A stretch of DNA of 64,000 nt from Cutaneotrichosporon cavernicola (taxonomy: Eukaryota; Basidiomycota; Tremellomycetes; Trichosporonales; Trichosporonaceae), in NCBI RefSeq assembly GCF_030864355.1, contig NC_083397.1, forward strand, positions 2,666,001 to 2,730,000. The letters are read 5' to 3'. Under the pieces are notes generated by a model that was not told where the DNA came from, did not search any database, and saw nothing but the letters and a program-made list of their open reading frames with translations. The position numbers and the translations under genes are program-made. Of this stretch, positions 12,770 to 24,509 are shown piece after piece. Each line of letters starts with the position of its first letter. Position 1 is the first letter of the stretch.

Positions 12770-15730
12770 ATGTCTGCGGCCACCAAGGCCGCGTGGCGCG
12801 AGCCTACTAAAGAGGACAAACCTCCCAAGTGAGTCGCCGAACCCAGTGCGGTCCAGATGGGGATCGTGGGAGGGACTTCTTCTAGCCACATGCCTGGGTT
12901 AGACAAGGCCCAGTACTAAAGGCTGTCGGCGGCGATAGGAGCTCGCAGGCGGCTCCATCACAACTACGAGACTTGCGCACCTCCGGTTGCCCCATGACTA
13001 ACGCTACTACTCGGCATCACCCCTCCGTTCCTCTCCCTCAACCACCGCTGACCACAGGGATGCTGACCTGCAAGTCCGTACGAGTCATACCGGCTCACGT
13101 ACACGGGGCGTGCTGACGACAGACGGCGTGGAACTTTCTCAAGAATGGTGTCGAGCACATCATGACGCGGTAGGTGTTGTCCATCTACCCGACTCATTAC
13201 CTTCCTTCCCAATCCCAACCCGCGCTGACAACCAGCCTGCAGTTAGGCATGTCCTACCAGTACTACATCATCCTGTATACGACCATCTACGACTACTGCA
13301 CCGTCTCGAGCCGCGGCGGCGTCAGCCTCACGGCCAAGGGCGGCGCGAGCTTACAGGGTGCAGACTTGTACAAGAAGCTCAACGCGTTCCTCACCGACCA
13401 CTGCCGTCAGATGCGCGAGGTGAGCTGTGATAGCACGATCCCAGCTGAAATCAGGAAGGCGAACGTCTCTCGGACATCGAGTTGATCAAGTACTACGCGC
13501 GTCAGTGGGAGCGGTACACCACCGGGGCTGGGTACCTTCACAAGCTGTTCAACTACCTGAACAAGCACTGGGTCAAGCGCGAAAAGGACGAGGGGAGGAA
13601 GGAGGTTTACACTGTGTACACTGTGAGATCTTGGCTTGAAGCAGTGCTGATCCCAGCTTGCCCTCGTGGCCTGGAAGAAGAACTTCTTCAAGTACATCCA
13701 GAAGAGCGGCTCTGAGCCGTCGCGCCTCACACAGGCGGTGCTCAAGCAGATTGAGCTGCAGCGCAACGGCGAGACGATCGACAACTCGCTACTGAAGAAG
13801 GTCATCGAGAGCTACGGTGAGTATGCTGACGCTGTAGCGGAGCGTCAGCTGACGTCCAGTCGCTCTCGGCATCGACGACGCCGACGTGCAGCGCGAGAAC
13901 CTCGACGTCTACGCGGACTGCTTCCAGAAGTACTTCATCGAGGCGACACGTAAGTACTACGCGCAGGAGTCGGCTGCGTTCGTCTCCAACAACTCGGTGC
14001 CCGACTACATGAAGAAGGCCGAGGACCGCTTGAAGGACGAGCAGGACCGCATCAACCTCTACCTGCACGACTCTACACGGCGCGAGGTGAGCTGCTGAAC
14101 TTCGACCTCGAGCTGACAGCAGCTCAAGGTGACTTGCGAGCAGGCCCTTATCAAGGCACACGAGAAGATCATGCAGGACGAGTTCCAGCCTCTGCTCGAG
14201 GCTGACCGCGAGGCCGGTGAGTCCCAGTGACCTCGTTCGGCGCAGCTGACATCAGACTTAGGCCGCATGTACGGCCTCCTCCTGCGCGTCAACGCTCTCG
14301 ACTTGCTGCGTACCAAGTTCGAGGAGCACGTCAAGAAGGCTGGTCTTGCCGCAATCGAGCGCGTCATCCCCGCGCCGGGAGCAGTCAACGAGGCGGGCAA
14401 GCCTGAGGTCTTAGACCCCAAGGCGTACATCGAGGCACTTCTCTCGGTACACAGCAAGTTCCACGAGATCTTGGACGGGCCTTTCCACTCCGAAATCGGA
14501 TTCAACGCGTCCCTCGACAAGGCGTGCAGCGACTTCACCAACTCGAACTCGGTTGCCAAGACGGCGACCAAGTCGCCCGAGCTCCTCGCCTCGTACTGCG
14601 ACCAGCTTCTCAAGAAGAGCAACCGCGACATTGACCCCGAGGCGCTCGAGGGTTCGCTCACCAAGGCCATGATCATCTTTAAGTTCATTGACGACAAGGA
14701 CGTGTTCCAGAAGTTCTACCAGAAGAAGCTCGCGCAGCGTCTGGTCAACTCGATGTCGGCGTCCGACGACTCTGAAGGGTCGATGATCTCCAAGCTCAAG
14801 GAGGTCTGCGGCTACGACTACACGACCAAGCTCACTAGGATGTTCAGCGACGTCAGCGTCGGTCGCGACCTCACGGAGAAGTTCAAGGAAAAGGAGCGGC
14901 GCGAGGGACAGGGCGACGACCGTGAGTTGAGGTTGCTCGTTTTAACTGACAGCAGTCGACTTCTCTATCATGGTCCTTGGTACCACGTTCTGGCCTCTTG
15001 CACCACAGCAAACCGACTACGCCGTCCCGCGCGAGATCCAGCGCACGCACGAGCGGTTCACCAAGTTCTATAACGACGTCCACTCTGGCCGCAAGCTTAC
15101 GTGGCTGTGGCACGTGTCGAAGAACGAGCTCCGCACGACGTACCTCCAGCAGAAGTATATCTTCATGACGTCCGCGTACCAGATGGCGATCCTTACGCAG
15201 TTCAACGAGAACGACTCGCTCTCTTACAAGGAGCTCGCGGACGGCACCAAGATTGACGACAAGATTCTCAGACCCCAGCTCAACCTCTTGGTCAAGGCCA
15301 AGGTGCTGCTGAACGACGGCGACACGTACGACCTGAACCTCAACTTCCGCTCCAAGAAGATCCGCGTGCAGCTTAACCACCCCGTCAAGGCGGAGCAGAA
15401 GGCCGAGGCGACCGAGGTACTCCAGGCCGTCGACGAGGACCGCAAGTTTGTGTACCAGGCGACGATCGTCCGCATCATGAAGGCGCGTAAGACGATGAAG
15501 CACCAGGGCCTCATCCAGGAGGTTGCGCAGAGTATCTCGACCAAGTTTACACCCAAGGTCTCGGAGATTAAGAAGGCAATCGACTACCTCATCGACAAGG
15601 AGTACCTCGAGCGTGGCGACACGAAGGACACCTAGTGAGTGGGAGAGTGTGCGGGGGCGAAGCCGTCGCACGACCAGCTGATCCTGATCATTGGAGAGTA
15701 CAGCTGACACCCAGCAACTACCTGGCCTAA
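12770..15730 (+). CDS. CDC53: Cullin-1 / CDC53, SCF ubiquitin-ligase scaffold
   Basis: Eleven exons: 12770-12828, 13058-13073, 13123-13169, 13236-13419, 13455-13622, 13657-13816, 13860-14086, 14123-14216, 14262-14921, 14956-15634 and 15715-15730, encoding 769 aa. Exon 2 is a 16-nt microexon that is needed to keep frame. The N-terminal cullin repeats (AWNFLKNGVEHIMTRLQLGMSYQYYIILYTTIYDYC) bind Skp1 and F-box proteins. The cullin homology region contains DKDVFQKFYQKKLAQRL and CGYDYTTKLTRMFSD. The C-terminal winged helix carries the neddylation site in VRIMKARK (Lys about 714). The end DYLIDKEYLERG..YNYLA is the conserved cullin tail. Cullin-1 rather than cullin-3/4 is inferred from the N-terminal sequence and length. 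Confidence 0.93.
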
Positions 15731-16513
15731 GTGTGCACCATCGCATCTTCTGCGACTTGTCCTGGCACCACTCTATCGACCTCTAGACACCGATACCCCG
15801 CTATGGTACAGCAGCGGTAGTCAGACAGTAGCAGAGCACCCACAGATGATAGGCGGGCGAGAAGAACAGCGCGGAGTTGGGTCTAGCCCGCTGTCGCCGT
15901 TGTAACTGTACAACATGCATGGGGGAGTTCTGGTAGTGGTCGTGGCGATGCGAACCGCTTACGTTTGTTGCCGAGCTCCTCTTCACTCACCACTTCGTCT
16001 GGCCGTGAATAACCACCACCGGGTCTGCCGTTGTCGTGAGACCCCATCGCACTTCCGTTCGCCGACGAGGCTTCCAGCATCGCAGTAGCGCTTCCCGCTG
16101 TCGCGCACTTCGCCGTCGAACGCCACCGCCAGAGGCACCAACACCGTTCCGCGCCAAGGGTCACGTTGACAAGCAGCCGCTGGAATATTGTGTAGCGCCT
16201 GAAAGGTGCTCGACTCATCGTTAAAGCCGAGCACAAGCCAAGCCATTCATGTCAACATGTACGTGTCTTACGACCATTCTGGCACCATTGTTGGCCTCAC
16301 ATAACCCCTAAAGGATTCGGTGCGCTAACCCTCGTGTCTCACGCCACGTCGGAGGGAGCCACACTAGTCCCACCGAGCACCTTGCTCCCCCTCCTTATCG
16401 ACCCGTTTCGTCCACCCCCTCTACCCGAACCCAGCCACTCCTACATAGCCAAAGGTAGAGCCGCGATGGCGAGGAGAGGCGGACCATGAACAAAGAGGCA
16501 AAAAGCAACTGTC
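15731..16513. other. Intergenic region, cullin to tRNA-Met
   Basis: No gene I can support. Overlapping minus-strand frames at about 15883-16246 contain a KRKRF-type basic patch but lack splice logic or family resemblance. Confidence 0.45.
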
Positions 16514-16596
16514 TATCGCCACCAAGTCTCGATCTTGGGACCTCGAGGTGATCACACTCGTATGAGCCTCGCGCTCTTCCACTAAGCTATAGCGAT
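16514..16596 (-). tRNA. tRNA-Met(CAT), initiator-like, with an 11-nt intron
   Basis: The cloverleaf folds by eye. The acceptor stem is ATCGCTA with TGGCGAT (one G-T pair), giving an A1:T72 first pair. The anticodon stem is CGAGG/CCTCG, the loop is CTCATA-intron-A (anticodon CAT), and the T arm is CCAAG/CTTGG with loop ATCGAGA. The intron is 16560-16550, directly after position 37. The A1:T72 pair, the A54/A60 T-loop bases and the GTGGAAG D-loop are marks of eukaryotic initiator tRNA. Against this, the anticodon stem has A-T at 29:41 instead of three G-C pairs. A T5 terminator follows at about 16501-16505 on the minus strand. Confidence 0.85.
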
Positions 16597-16957
16597 TTTT
16601 GTTGATGGTTGGACATCACCGAGATCTCACAAGTCCAGGAGCCGTCCGTCTGCGGCGAACGGGCACGCTTCGATGGAACTGCAAGGTGATGGCTGCAAGA
16701 CGGACCTGGTCCATCGTGAGACGTGACGAAGGGCTGGAATGTCAGTGTCTTGGTCGGTGGTGTCCGACGGTCAGTATCGGCTGCGCTGAAAGGCTATCTA
16801 TATCCAGACAAAGTCATTCACGACCAGCAGATGCAATGCTATGATACATGGTGTTGAACCGGGGATGATTGGATTGTATGGGCGACGGTAGGGCGTTCAC
16901 AACAAAGCTGCGAGGCTGGGCGTCGCGGGATTAAAGAGAGTGACAGTTGAAGACCTC
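16597..16957. other. Intergenic region, tRNA-Met to OXLD1-like gene
   Basis: No supported gene in this 361-bp stretch. Confidence 0.5.
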
Positions 16958-17560
16958 TCATGACTTGAAGTTCTTGCGCGCTGCAAGTGTGTCGACGCTC
17001 GTGCCGTCGCGCACAGCCTTCCAGACGGCCACCTCCTCGCGCCACAGATCGCGGACGCACGGGCAGCATGACGAGCCACAACATTCCTGCCGTCAGCGAG
17101 GAATGGATCTGGATCTGGAGGATAGGAGGGCAGGCTCTATGTTTCCATTGCGCCGGGTGGGGGAACAGAACTCCGGAGGCCGGAGATCGGCAATCCAGAA
17201 CCCGAACATGCGGACAAGGTCAAGGTCAAGGTCAAGGTCCTGTCCGCGGCCCGACCGCAAGTCCCCCACCATGGCTGCCGGGGTTCCTTAGACGCGAACA
17301 CGCCGCTCGTAGCGGCCAACTACGGCCCGCCCAACCCCCGCCATCACGGAGTCTCGATAGCTCAACTTGCCCCGTCTCCCCTTCCATCCATGCAGCCCAC
17401 TCACGTCCTCGTCTGGGGGCGCCGGGAGGTTGTCGCACAACGCCTTCTCGAGAATCACGTTTGCGCGATAAGGCGCCATCCTCTTCGCCTCAGAGTACTC
17501 GAATACCCAGTCGCGGGCGTGGTCCTCGTCAACCGGGGGTAGCGCTGCTGTGTTGGTCAT
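16958..17560 (-). CDS. Small oxidoreductase-like domain protein (OXLD1 type), 94 aa
   Basis: Two exons: 17560-17405 and 17086-16958. The 318-nt intron (17404-17087) is long for this genome but has GTGAGT and GCTGACGGCAG ends. The joined protein is MTNTAALPPVDEDHARDWVF, then LPAPPDEDECCGSSCCPCVR and DLWREEVAVWKAVR, ending ARKNFKS. The Pro-Pro...CCGSxCxxCVxDLW pattern with clustered cysteines is the PF09791 oxidoreductase-like domain. That domain is found in small mitochondrial or uncharacterised eukaryotic proteins whose biochemistry is poorly known. No transit peptide is obvious. The intron itself contains a 6-nt tandem repeat. The exon join is a prediction, but the cysteine motif appears only when it is made. 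Confidence 0.7.
17216..17239. repeat. AAGGTC x4 tandem repeat
   Basis: Four perfect copies of a hexamer lie inside the predicted intron of the OXLD1-like gene. Confidence 0.85.
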
Positions 17561-17583
17561 GGCTGGTGGTGGAGTGGGAGATG

Positions 17584-17606
17584 TCAGATTCAGATTCAGA
17601 TTCAGA
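17584..17606. repeat. TCAGAT tandem repeat
   Basis: Nearly four copies of TCAGAT lie in the leader between the OXLD1-like gene (-) and DcpS (+), 24 bp upstream of the OXLD1-like start codon. Confidence 0.8.
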
Positions 17607-17751
17607 CCAAGTATGATCCGGGGATGCCCGAGTGGAGGTGTAAGTTTGGTATATCCGAAAGTGGAGGTTGCTTGTGGGTAATGTTGGTTTTGGTTGTTGG
17701 TTGTTGGTAACGTCAAAGGACAACAACAAGGACAACAAGGACAACCAAAGG

Positions 17752-19168
17752 ATGGATGACACAGACGAGCTCAAGCCGTGTGATCTCGCCGGGCTGGAAA
17801 CGTTCGAGTTTGAGCGCGTGCTCTTGGAAAGTGAGTGGTGAAGAGGGACAGCAGTGTTTGGCCATGATGGCTCGCTGCGAGGTATGAGACAACGACGGGC
17901 TCTGCACCGTCCAGTTCTCATCATTCCGCGTTCCAGTTCTAGCGCTTGGGATCAAGATTCGACCCGCTCTGATGCTGCCATTCAGGTAGCCTGCTTGCTG
18001 CAGTGCGCGTCAACTAGTTGAATGCTGTAGCTTCCAACACGCCGCATCGGCCTGCTCGAGATGGCGGGTCTCTCTTGCCGCGTTCTCTCCAGCCAAACCC
18101 GATCTTTCCCCTGTCTACTGCCTCCTTAACCCAAGCAGCTCACACCAGACACCCTCTCCGGCTCGTGTTACCTCCTCGGCAAGCTGCATGGCGAACCGGC
18201 GATCGTGCATGTACAGCGCACCGCTGTTGACCCGTCCGCTGCTCCTAATATTGTGAAGGAGGGACTGGAGAGCCTCAACGTGTTTCTTGACAACCGTCCG
18301 GTGAGTGGCGCGCTTTCATCTACTCTCACCATTCTTGAGTCATCTACTTGGTCATCTCCCCTCTCCACCACATCAGCTCAATACTCGTGCCAGCTAACAG
18401 CAGTACTTCTCGGCCCACGCGCTGCTGAAGCGCGGCCCCGACGCGCTCCCCGACCTCGCACTCAAACTCATCTGGCCATGCACCGAAGTCCATATCAAGA
18501 AGTACACGGCGCAGCCTCGCCGCCTACTCACCGAGACGCCAGCCCTCTACGCTCAAGTGGTGGAGCCGTATATCTCGAGTTTCCCGCCCGAGCGCACAGC
18601 ATGGGTCCATGCCATCCTCGAAGGCCGGAAGGAGGCGGAGCGAGTCCTCTTCTCTAGTCCCGGAGAAGAGGGGTTCATGCTCGTCCCGGACTTGAAGTGG
18701 GACGGCACGACCACTGCCGGTCTGTACCTCACGGCCATTGTACGTGATGGTAGTATCCGGAGCATGCGCGATTTGGAGCGTCGCCACATCCCCCTCCTGA
18801 AGAGTATCAAGCGCGAGGCATACAGTGTATGCGCTGAGAAATGGGATGTGGCGGCCGGTGAACTGAGGCTGTTTATTCATTACCAGCCGTCCTACTGTTT
18901 GTTCAATTGAGATAGAGCTGACACCAGACCACTTCCACGTACATGTTGTTCATGTCGCGCATGAAATCTTTGCTGGCATGGCTGTTGGGCAGGGGCACAT
19001 GCTCGACGATGTCGTTAACTGGGTAACCTAGACATTTGGTCTAGCTGACACTAGCTTGAGCTGAGTCCCGAGGAGGGACCGAGCTTGCCGGCCCTCATGA
19101 CGTTTACATATGCGCTCGGCACCGAGCATGGGTTATACGCTGACCTTGTTGCTGGGCAGGAGGAGTAG
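17752..19168 (+). CDS. DCS1: Scavenger mRNA decapping enzyme DcpS/Dcs1 (HIT family)
   Basis: Five exons: 17752-17830, 18149-18300, 18404-18896, 18928-19022 and 19055-19168, encoding 310 aa. The first intron is long (318 nt) and the last two are about 31-32 nt. The N-terminal swapped domain starts MDDTDELKPCDLAGLETFEF with ERVLLEN, then SGSCYLLGKLHGEPAIVHV. The catalytic HIT triad is HFHVHVVHV preceded by HYQPSYY, where the central His forms the nucleotidyl intermediate. The family hydrolyses residual m7GpppN cap after 3'-5' mRNA decay. Length agrees with human DcpS (337) allowing a short N-terminus. Its start is 191 bp from the divergent OXLD1-like gene. Confidence 0.93.
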
Positions 19169-19575
19169 ACTAGGTACATATCAACATGGGCGCTGCCATG
19201 CTCTTCTGGCTTGGCTTTAGTGGTCTCACTTCATGGCACGCCATGGCACCGGTGATTACGGGAAAGAATGCGCCGGTGCGCTTAAATCGTGGGATGTTAA
19301 CACTGGATACTTTGTTCGACATGCATCATCTGGACTAGTGAGAGGCGGGAATTCTCCGGCCTGTCACTGACACGTACCTTGGTCACAAGGTCTTATAGCC
19401 TCGCACAGTCTGTCAGCAGCCTAGTACAAGAGAGAAACCCGGCACGACGAGAGAGAGCACACGAGCACACGTTGACGCCATAGCTCAAGAGTCGACGCTT
19501 CCTTTGACACAGGCCACTCCCGCACACGCGTCCATCGGGTGAAATGCTGGAGTCATGTCATCTCTGACAAGTATT

Positions 19576-19609
19576 AGAGCTGGAGAGCTGGAGAGCTGGA
19601 GAGCTGGAG
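19576..19609. repeat. AGAGCTGG x4 tandem repeat
   Basis: Four perfect 8-nt copies in a gene-free stretch downstream of DcpS. Confidence 0.85.
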
Positions 19610-21938
19610 CGTTCCAGTGACATGAACATGAGCGTAACGCGTGACACTTGGTACTCCCTGACTCTACTACAGATCAGACCGACAAGGGTTTGAGAATGGG
19701 TTGTCTCTGCAGTAGGAATTGCACGACCCGATACACAAGATACAGATGTAGCATATTTAGACGGGACGGCGGGAAAGGTACCTCCCTGCGTAGTGTGGAG
19801 TTGGTCGACTCCACCTGCCTCGTTGGTGAGCTCCACCTGCCAGAGATGGATGTGCCCAACAGAGCATAAACGGAGCAGGGCACAGCTGTGCGTCTGCGTC
19901 ACGGCTGTCACGAACCGCTGTACTAGACACGGCACAAGCTTGACGGGGGGAGTGATTCCGCGCGCATTCGCGTCTGCTAGCAATCCAAATATGCACAAAC
20001 ATGCACCTGCAAGCATGTGAACGTGCACCAAACATACAAGCATCCACCCGCGCGACACTACGCGTCTCTGGATCCACCAACCTCCCAAGCTCGAGCCTCG
20101 TTACGATTTGCATTCTAGGCCATGGCCAGTCATGTAGCAAGAAGTGCAGGGATCCAAATGAGGACCCTGGTGCCTGGTGTTTGGTACCTAGTGCCTGGTG
20201 CTTGGAACTTTGGACCCAGCTCTCAAGTCTGCCAACTAGTCGCGTCTGCCCAAATGAGTAACAAACCAAACCCTTGTGCTCCCGCATTCCTACGTCGGGA
20301 CAACGCGTCTGCATCAAAGTCAAGTAAGTAGTACGTCGTCGTAAACTGCCAGCTAGTAAGACGTTGTGGAGCTACTATTACATTCAATGGATCGATTTGT
20401 GGCTTCTTTCAGCTTTCAGCGTTCAGTCATTGCTGTTCTTTGGTTGGATTTGGGGAGCTCCAAACCACCCCCCACCCCCATTTAGGGTAGTAATCTATAA
20501 AGTGTCGTCACAATGCCCGTCCAATGGAGTGTTTTGACTGTTTCACTATTTGGAGGCTCTCGAAACGGATCAGCGCTCCTCTAGGAACCTGGTGGTCTGA
20601 TGTTTGGGCCGCATTCGAGACGCTTCCGACTAAATTAACAAACCCTTGTGGCGCTGGCGATGAAATGAAAAAACATGCATCAGCGCGCCTGATTGTTTTG
20701 AGGTTTAGAGACCTTGGATCCTTGCAAGACGCGTCCGAGGCGTCGAGGGATGGAGAACAGGGCCGGGTGAATGCTCAAAGAGGGTGGGATGGAGCCCTTT
20801 GGGGACGCGTCTTATCCTGACAACTAACTAGTTGCTACCCCATTCCTCGCGCCTGTCTTTGAACAACAGCTTACCGAGGGACTGTGTTTGGAAGGACAGC
20901 ACCCCACTGGGAACCGAGGTCTTGCCTCTCAGCTTGCCCCACCAGCGGCTTTTGCCGTTTGGGCGAGGCGTCCACCTCTCTTTGTCAACCCCTTTCGGGC
21001 TTGCACTGGCGCATCGTTGATTCTCGGCCTCATGTGATCAATGTATTCCGTTTGGGCTGTTGTGTCTCACCACCCCAAAACCTCGCTGTCGTCTCGCTCT
21101 CAGGATCTGAGAACGTAGGATCATGGCCACTAAGTGAATCTGGAAGTGAGGAGCGAGGCATCGAGACGCCGTTGGCACCTTTGGCATCTTGATGAACACG
21201 CATTGCAGTCTGCAGCAACGAGGCTCACATGACGCCTGTTGGTATTGTCCTCGACGTGCTCTTGACACTTGGGGACATGTTGTTCTGCGTTAACGTCGTT
21301 CTTTGTTCTTTGACAAGGAGCACTAGCTTGGGGAAGATCAGACAGGCGATTGTCTCATTCCAAGGCTGAACAGACTGTCGACGCCTGGCCCAGGACCGTA
21401 GCCCGTTGTATCGTTCTCGTTATGCTCTCGTAGGTTCTCGTAGGCTCTCGTATTCAATCTTGGATCTATGTATCCAGATATAGGTTGTGCCTCATGCGTA
21501 CGTTGATGCATTTTCCGAACAGAGGCATGTGCCTGTTGTAGACGCGTCTTGACCAATGTCTCGACCCAAACAAGAAAAATCACCACCAAGACGCGTCTTT
21601 TAGGGTAACTGGTTCCCTCCCTGGTTTCCCTGGGTCGCTGGGTCCCTAAGCTGCCATGCAAAGCGGATGAGTCTAGGTCAGGTGCCGAGACTGTAAGAGC
21701 TCAAAGGAGCCAAACATGATTATTACTTCAGCCCTTGGACATTGTGCAGTTAAAACTCAACTATGGCCCCAGAATTACCACTCAGGGCGATGTATTGGAA
21801 GAGGACGGAATCCCTGGATACTCCAGGAGGCACACTCCCACACAATGCCCCCGCCCTGGGCAGCGTTACCCCATCTTTGGAGGTTGCCTGGGTTGGCGGG
21901 GCTGGCGGGGGGTATGGATAAGGGCCAACGGGGGGGGA

Positions 21939-21973
21939 GGAGAGGAGAGGAGAGGAGAGGAGAGGAGAGGAGA
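21939..21973. repeat. (GGAGA)n minisatellite
   Basis: A run of GGAGA pentamers follows a G-tract. It is the most G-rich purine tract in the window and is upstream of the leader of the next gene. Confidence 0.8.
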
Positions 21974-22012
21974 GTGGGGCTAGTCTACCTTTTGCCCTAG
22001 GTAGTTTAGATA

Positions 22013-22029
22013 GAGAGAGAGAGAGAGAG
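22013..22029. repeat. (GA)n simple repeat
   Basis: GA dinucleotide run, about 800 bp upstream of the 22824 start codon. Confidence 0.75.
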
Positions 22030-22823
22030 TCGCGACTGACTGTAGACTGAGTCCAACTAACTGCTGAGTGATAGTTATTCTCAAACCGTCATCTCGTCTC
22101 TCTCTTATTCATTCTCCTTGTTAGACATCTCATCACTTTCACCCAGTCATCCATTCCATTTAACAATCATCTCAACACATCATCCCTCATCTCCATCGCC
22201 ATCACCGTCACGCTCATCATCACAAACCCAGATCTCCACGCACCCGAGGAGACGCCCAGACATTATACATCCTAAAACCAAAGTGCACCAACCCGTGACT
22301 GTCACGCCACAGACGTCCACCACCGCACTGGCCTCTTTAACCCTTCCTTCTCAATCATACCTACCAACATCTAGCATCTAGGAGGGCACAGACCTCGCCT
22401 AGACGCACGACCGCCCCACAAACAGTTCAACAACCAAACCCTCCTCTCTCTTCTCGTTGCACCCCTTTCGCTGTTGGTTTCGCTCGCGTCGTCCTTCTCG
22501 CCCCCAAATATCTGGTTTATTGTTCAACACTTGGCTTCACGAACCGTCCTACTTGTCTTTGATTCTTCACTCTTCTCTTTCGTCACCACCTGTCACACCT
22601 TCTGCCATCACATTCGTGCGCGCTGGTCCCGCATCATATCTACATGTTCAATCGCTAGAACCTTTCAAACCAAAGCTCAATCCCATACACGAACCTAAAC
22701 GCGACACACATACGCGCGAGCGTGTCCGCTTCTCAGGCCAGAAGCCCACGCTCTCTTCTGCGCGCGTCGCAAAGACCTGAAACTACTACTCTAGCACACT
22801 GGCCATACCTCTGTCCACTCAAG

Positions 22824-24509
22824 ATGTCCATGCTCGACGTCGACACGTCCTCGACAAACCGCCTCACAACCTCTACTATACGTGGGGGCGAGCCGGCCTC
22901 GCCACGGGGAATGTGTGTACCTTCCTTTCCCCGCACGCCAGACTACAGTAACGCGACCTCGACCAGCGCAGGCAGCTCTCAGCGCCGCTGTTACTGTGGT
23001 AACCCCATCCGCACACGCACAGGCATGTACTATTGCAGCCCAGGTGAGTTACCTGTTATCTGGCTACATCTCCGGCGCTGACGCACAGACTGCGCACGCG
23101 GTGACGCGTTCTCGTCTCTCACCCATACGCGCTCTGCATCGTCGGTCTCCACTCTCGGAGACGCGTTCGACGACCGCACCTCTCGCACTTCGTCAGCTGC
23201 GTACGGTGACGATGATGGGTCGTTCTACCGCCGCATGAAGCGCGACGAACGTCGAGAGCAAGAGCGCAGGCAACGCGCTGTCCGGTACAGCTTGTCGCCA
23301 GAATCTATTCGATCACCCTCTGCTGTGCCCGAGCTGGTCTCGTCACACTCTCGTAACACCTCCACTGCATCTTCCACCTTGTCCTTCGGCTCATCATGTA
23401 GCCTCAGTCGCCATCCTTCCTCGGCGAGCCACACGCCTTTCACCGCCTCGGTTGTCATTGACGATGCCATCATGGAGGATGACGAACTCGCCGAGGCGGT
23501 CCCCAGCGCCGTGTCAACTCTCCGTGGTGAGGCTCGCCGCCGGCTCACCGAAGAGTCGAAGAGACAGACTCCTCTCGTCGTTGCTGGTGGCAAGGTGTTT
23601 GGAACAAATATGGCTGTTGATGACATGCTCGACGAGATCATCAACATGGAGGAATCCTTCCGGGTTCCCGATGATCCAATCGAGGAAGTCTCGCGATACC
23701 GCCGCGCCCAATACACGCCAGACCGCGAGCACTTTGTGCCTACGGCATACCGTCCACCGCGGACGCCATCACCGACGCTTCGTCGGCGCAAGAGCGTCAT
23801 ACCTCCTGCTCCCAACGCACCCGACCGCCGCAACTCGCTGAGCCAGCACCGCCCACCCAGCATGTATGCGCACACCTCTTCTCTCTCCGAGTCCCATACT
23901 GCGTTGTACCTCGCGACCGCATCCCCAGTGGCTCCCTCCCACAAGCCGCGTCACCGTCGATCGGCCTCGCCCAAGCTCAGCGTCCGCCGTAGCATCACCT
24001 TCTCGCCTCAGACAGCTGGTCCGGCCCTCCCGCGTGCTCCGCGGAGCCGTATAGACTCGCCTGGCCTCACTCCTGTCCGTCGCAAACACCTCACGCCCAC
24101 CGCCCACCATCCTCCGATGGAGGGCTGGCGCTTCCCCACCGCATCCTCCAACGACACTCCTACGAACACACGCTACACTGCTCCCATCCATGAGGTGCCT
24201 GACTTGTATGTACCGAGCTCCACTGCCCAGGAGGGCGCCGACGCAGCTCCCCAACTCTTGTGGCCCCAGGCGACTCGCAACGGGGACATGACTACCGCTC
24301 AACGCCTGGAACGCACTGTCGGCCATTACTCGCCCGACGATGAACTGTTCCAGCCCCCATCCTCGTCACTCCGTCTCGGCATGCTCATGAACTCGGATTC
24401 CGACGACATGGACTCGGACGACGCCTCGACCGTGCGCGGTTCCATCCGCGGATCGATCCGCGACTCGTTCCTCGCTCCCATTCCGCCGTTCACGCAGCGG
24501 GGCTGGTAA
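22824..24509 (+). CDS. Unknown protein with an N-terminal cysteine cluster, 546 aa
   Basis: Two exons (22824-23043 and 23089-24509) join across a 45-nt intron. After MSMLDVDTSS and a Ser/Thr/Pro-rich lead, exon 1 ends with RRCYCGNPIRTRTGMYYCSP and exon 2 opens DCARGDAFSSL. This yields a compact C-x-C...C-x(3)-C arrangement that could bind one zinc ion, split by the intron. The remainder is Ser/Arg/Pro-rich and looks disordered, with a charged helix (RRMKRDERREQERRQRA), acidic patches (DDAIMEDDELAEAV, VDDMLDEIINMEESF) and a tail rich in DSDDMDSDD. No catalytic domain is seen. I do not recognise the family. The long leader suggests a regulated transcript. The ATG was chosen because the frame upstream has none. 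Confidence 0.7.

Larger units (their letters stand above)
19169..22823. other. 3.6-kb intergenic region including a long leader
   Basis: No coding gene is supported. It contains several simple repeats (19576-19609, 21939-21973, 22013-22029). From about 22090 onward a C/T/A-rich strand is typical of a long 5' leader for the gene starting at 22824. Part of this could encode a noncoding transcript, but nothing in the sequence proves it. Confidence 0.5.

Noticed and set aside
15883..16246. Overlapping minus-strand frames with a KRKRF basic patch
   Set aside because: Two competing frames, no splice logic and no family match; likely chance in GC-rich DNA.
19558..20323. 176- to 188-aa minus-strand frames
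   Set aside because: Begin inside simple repeats, odd composition and no splice-consistent structure.
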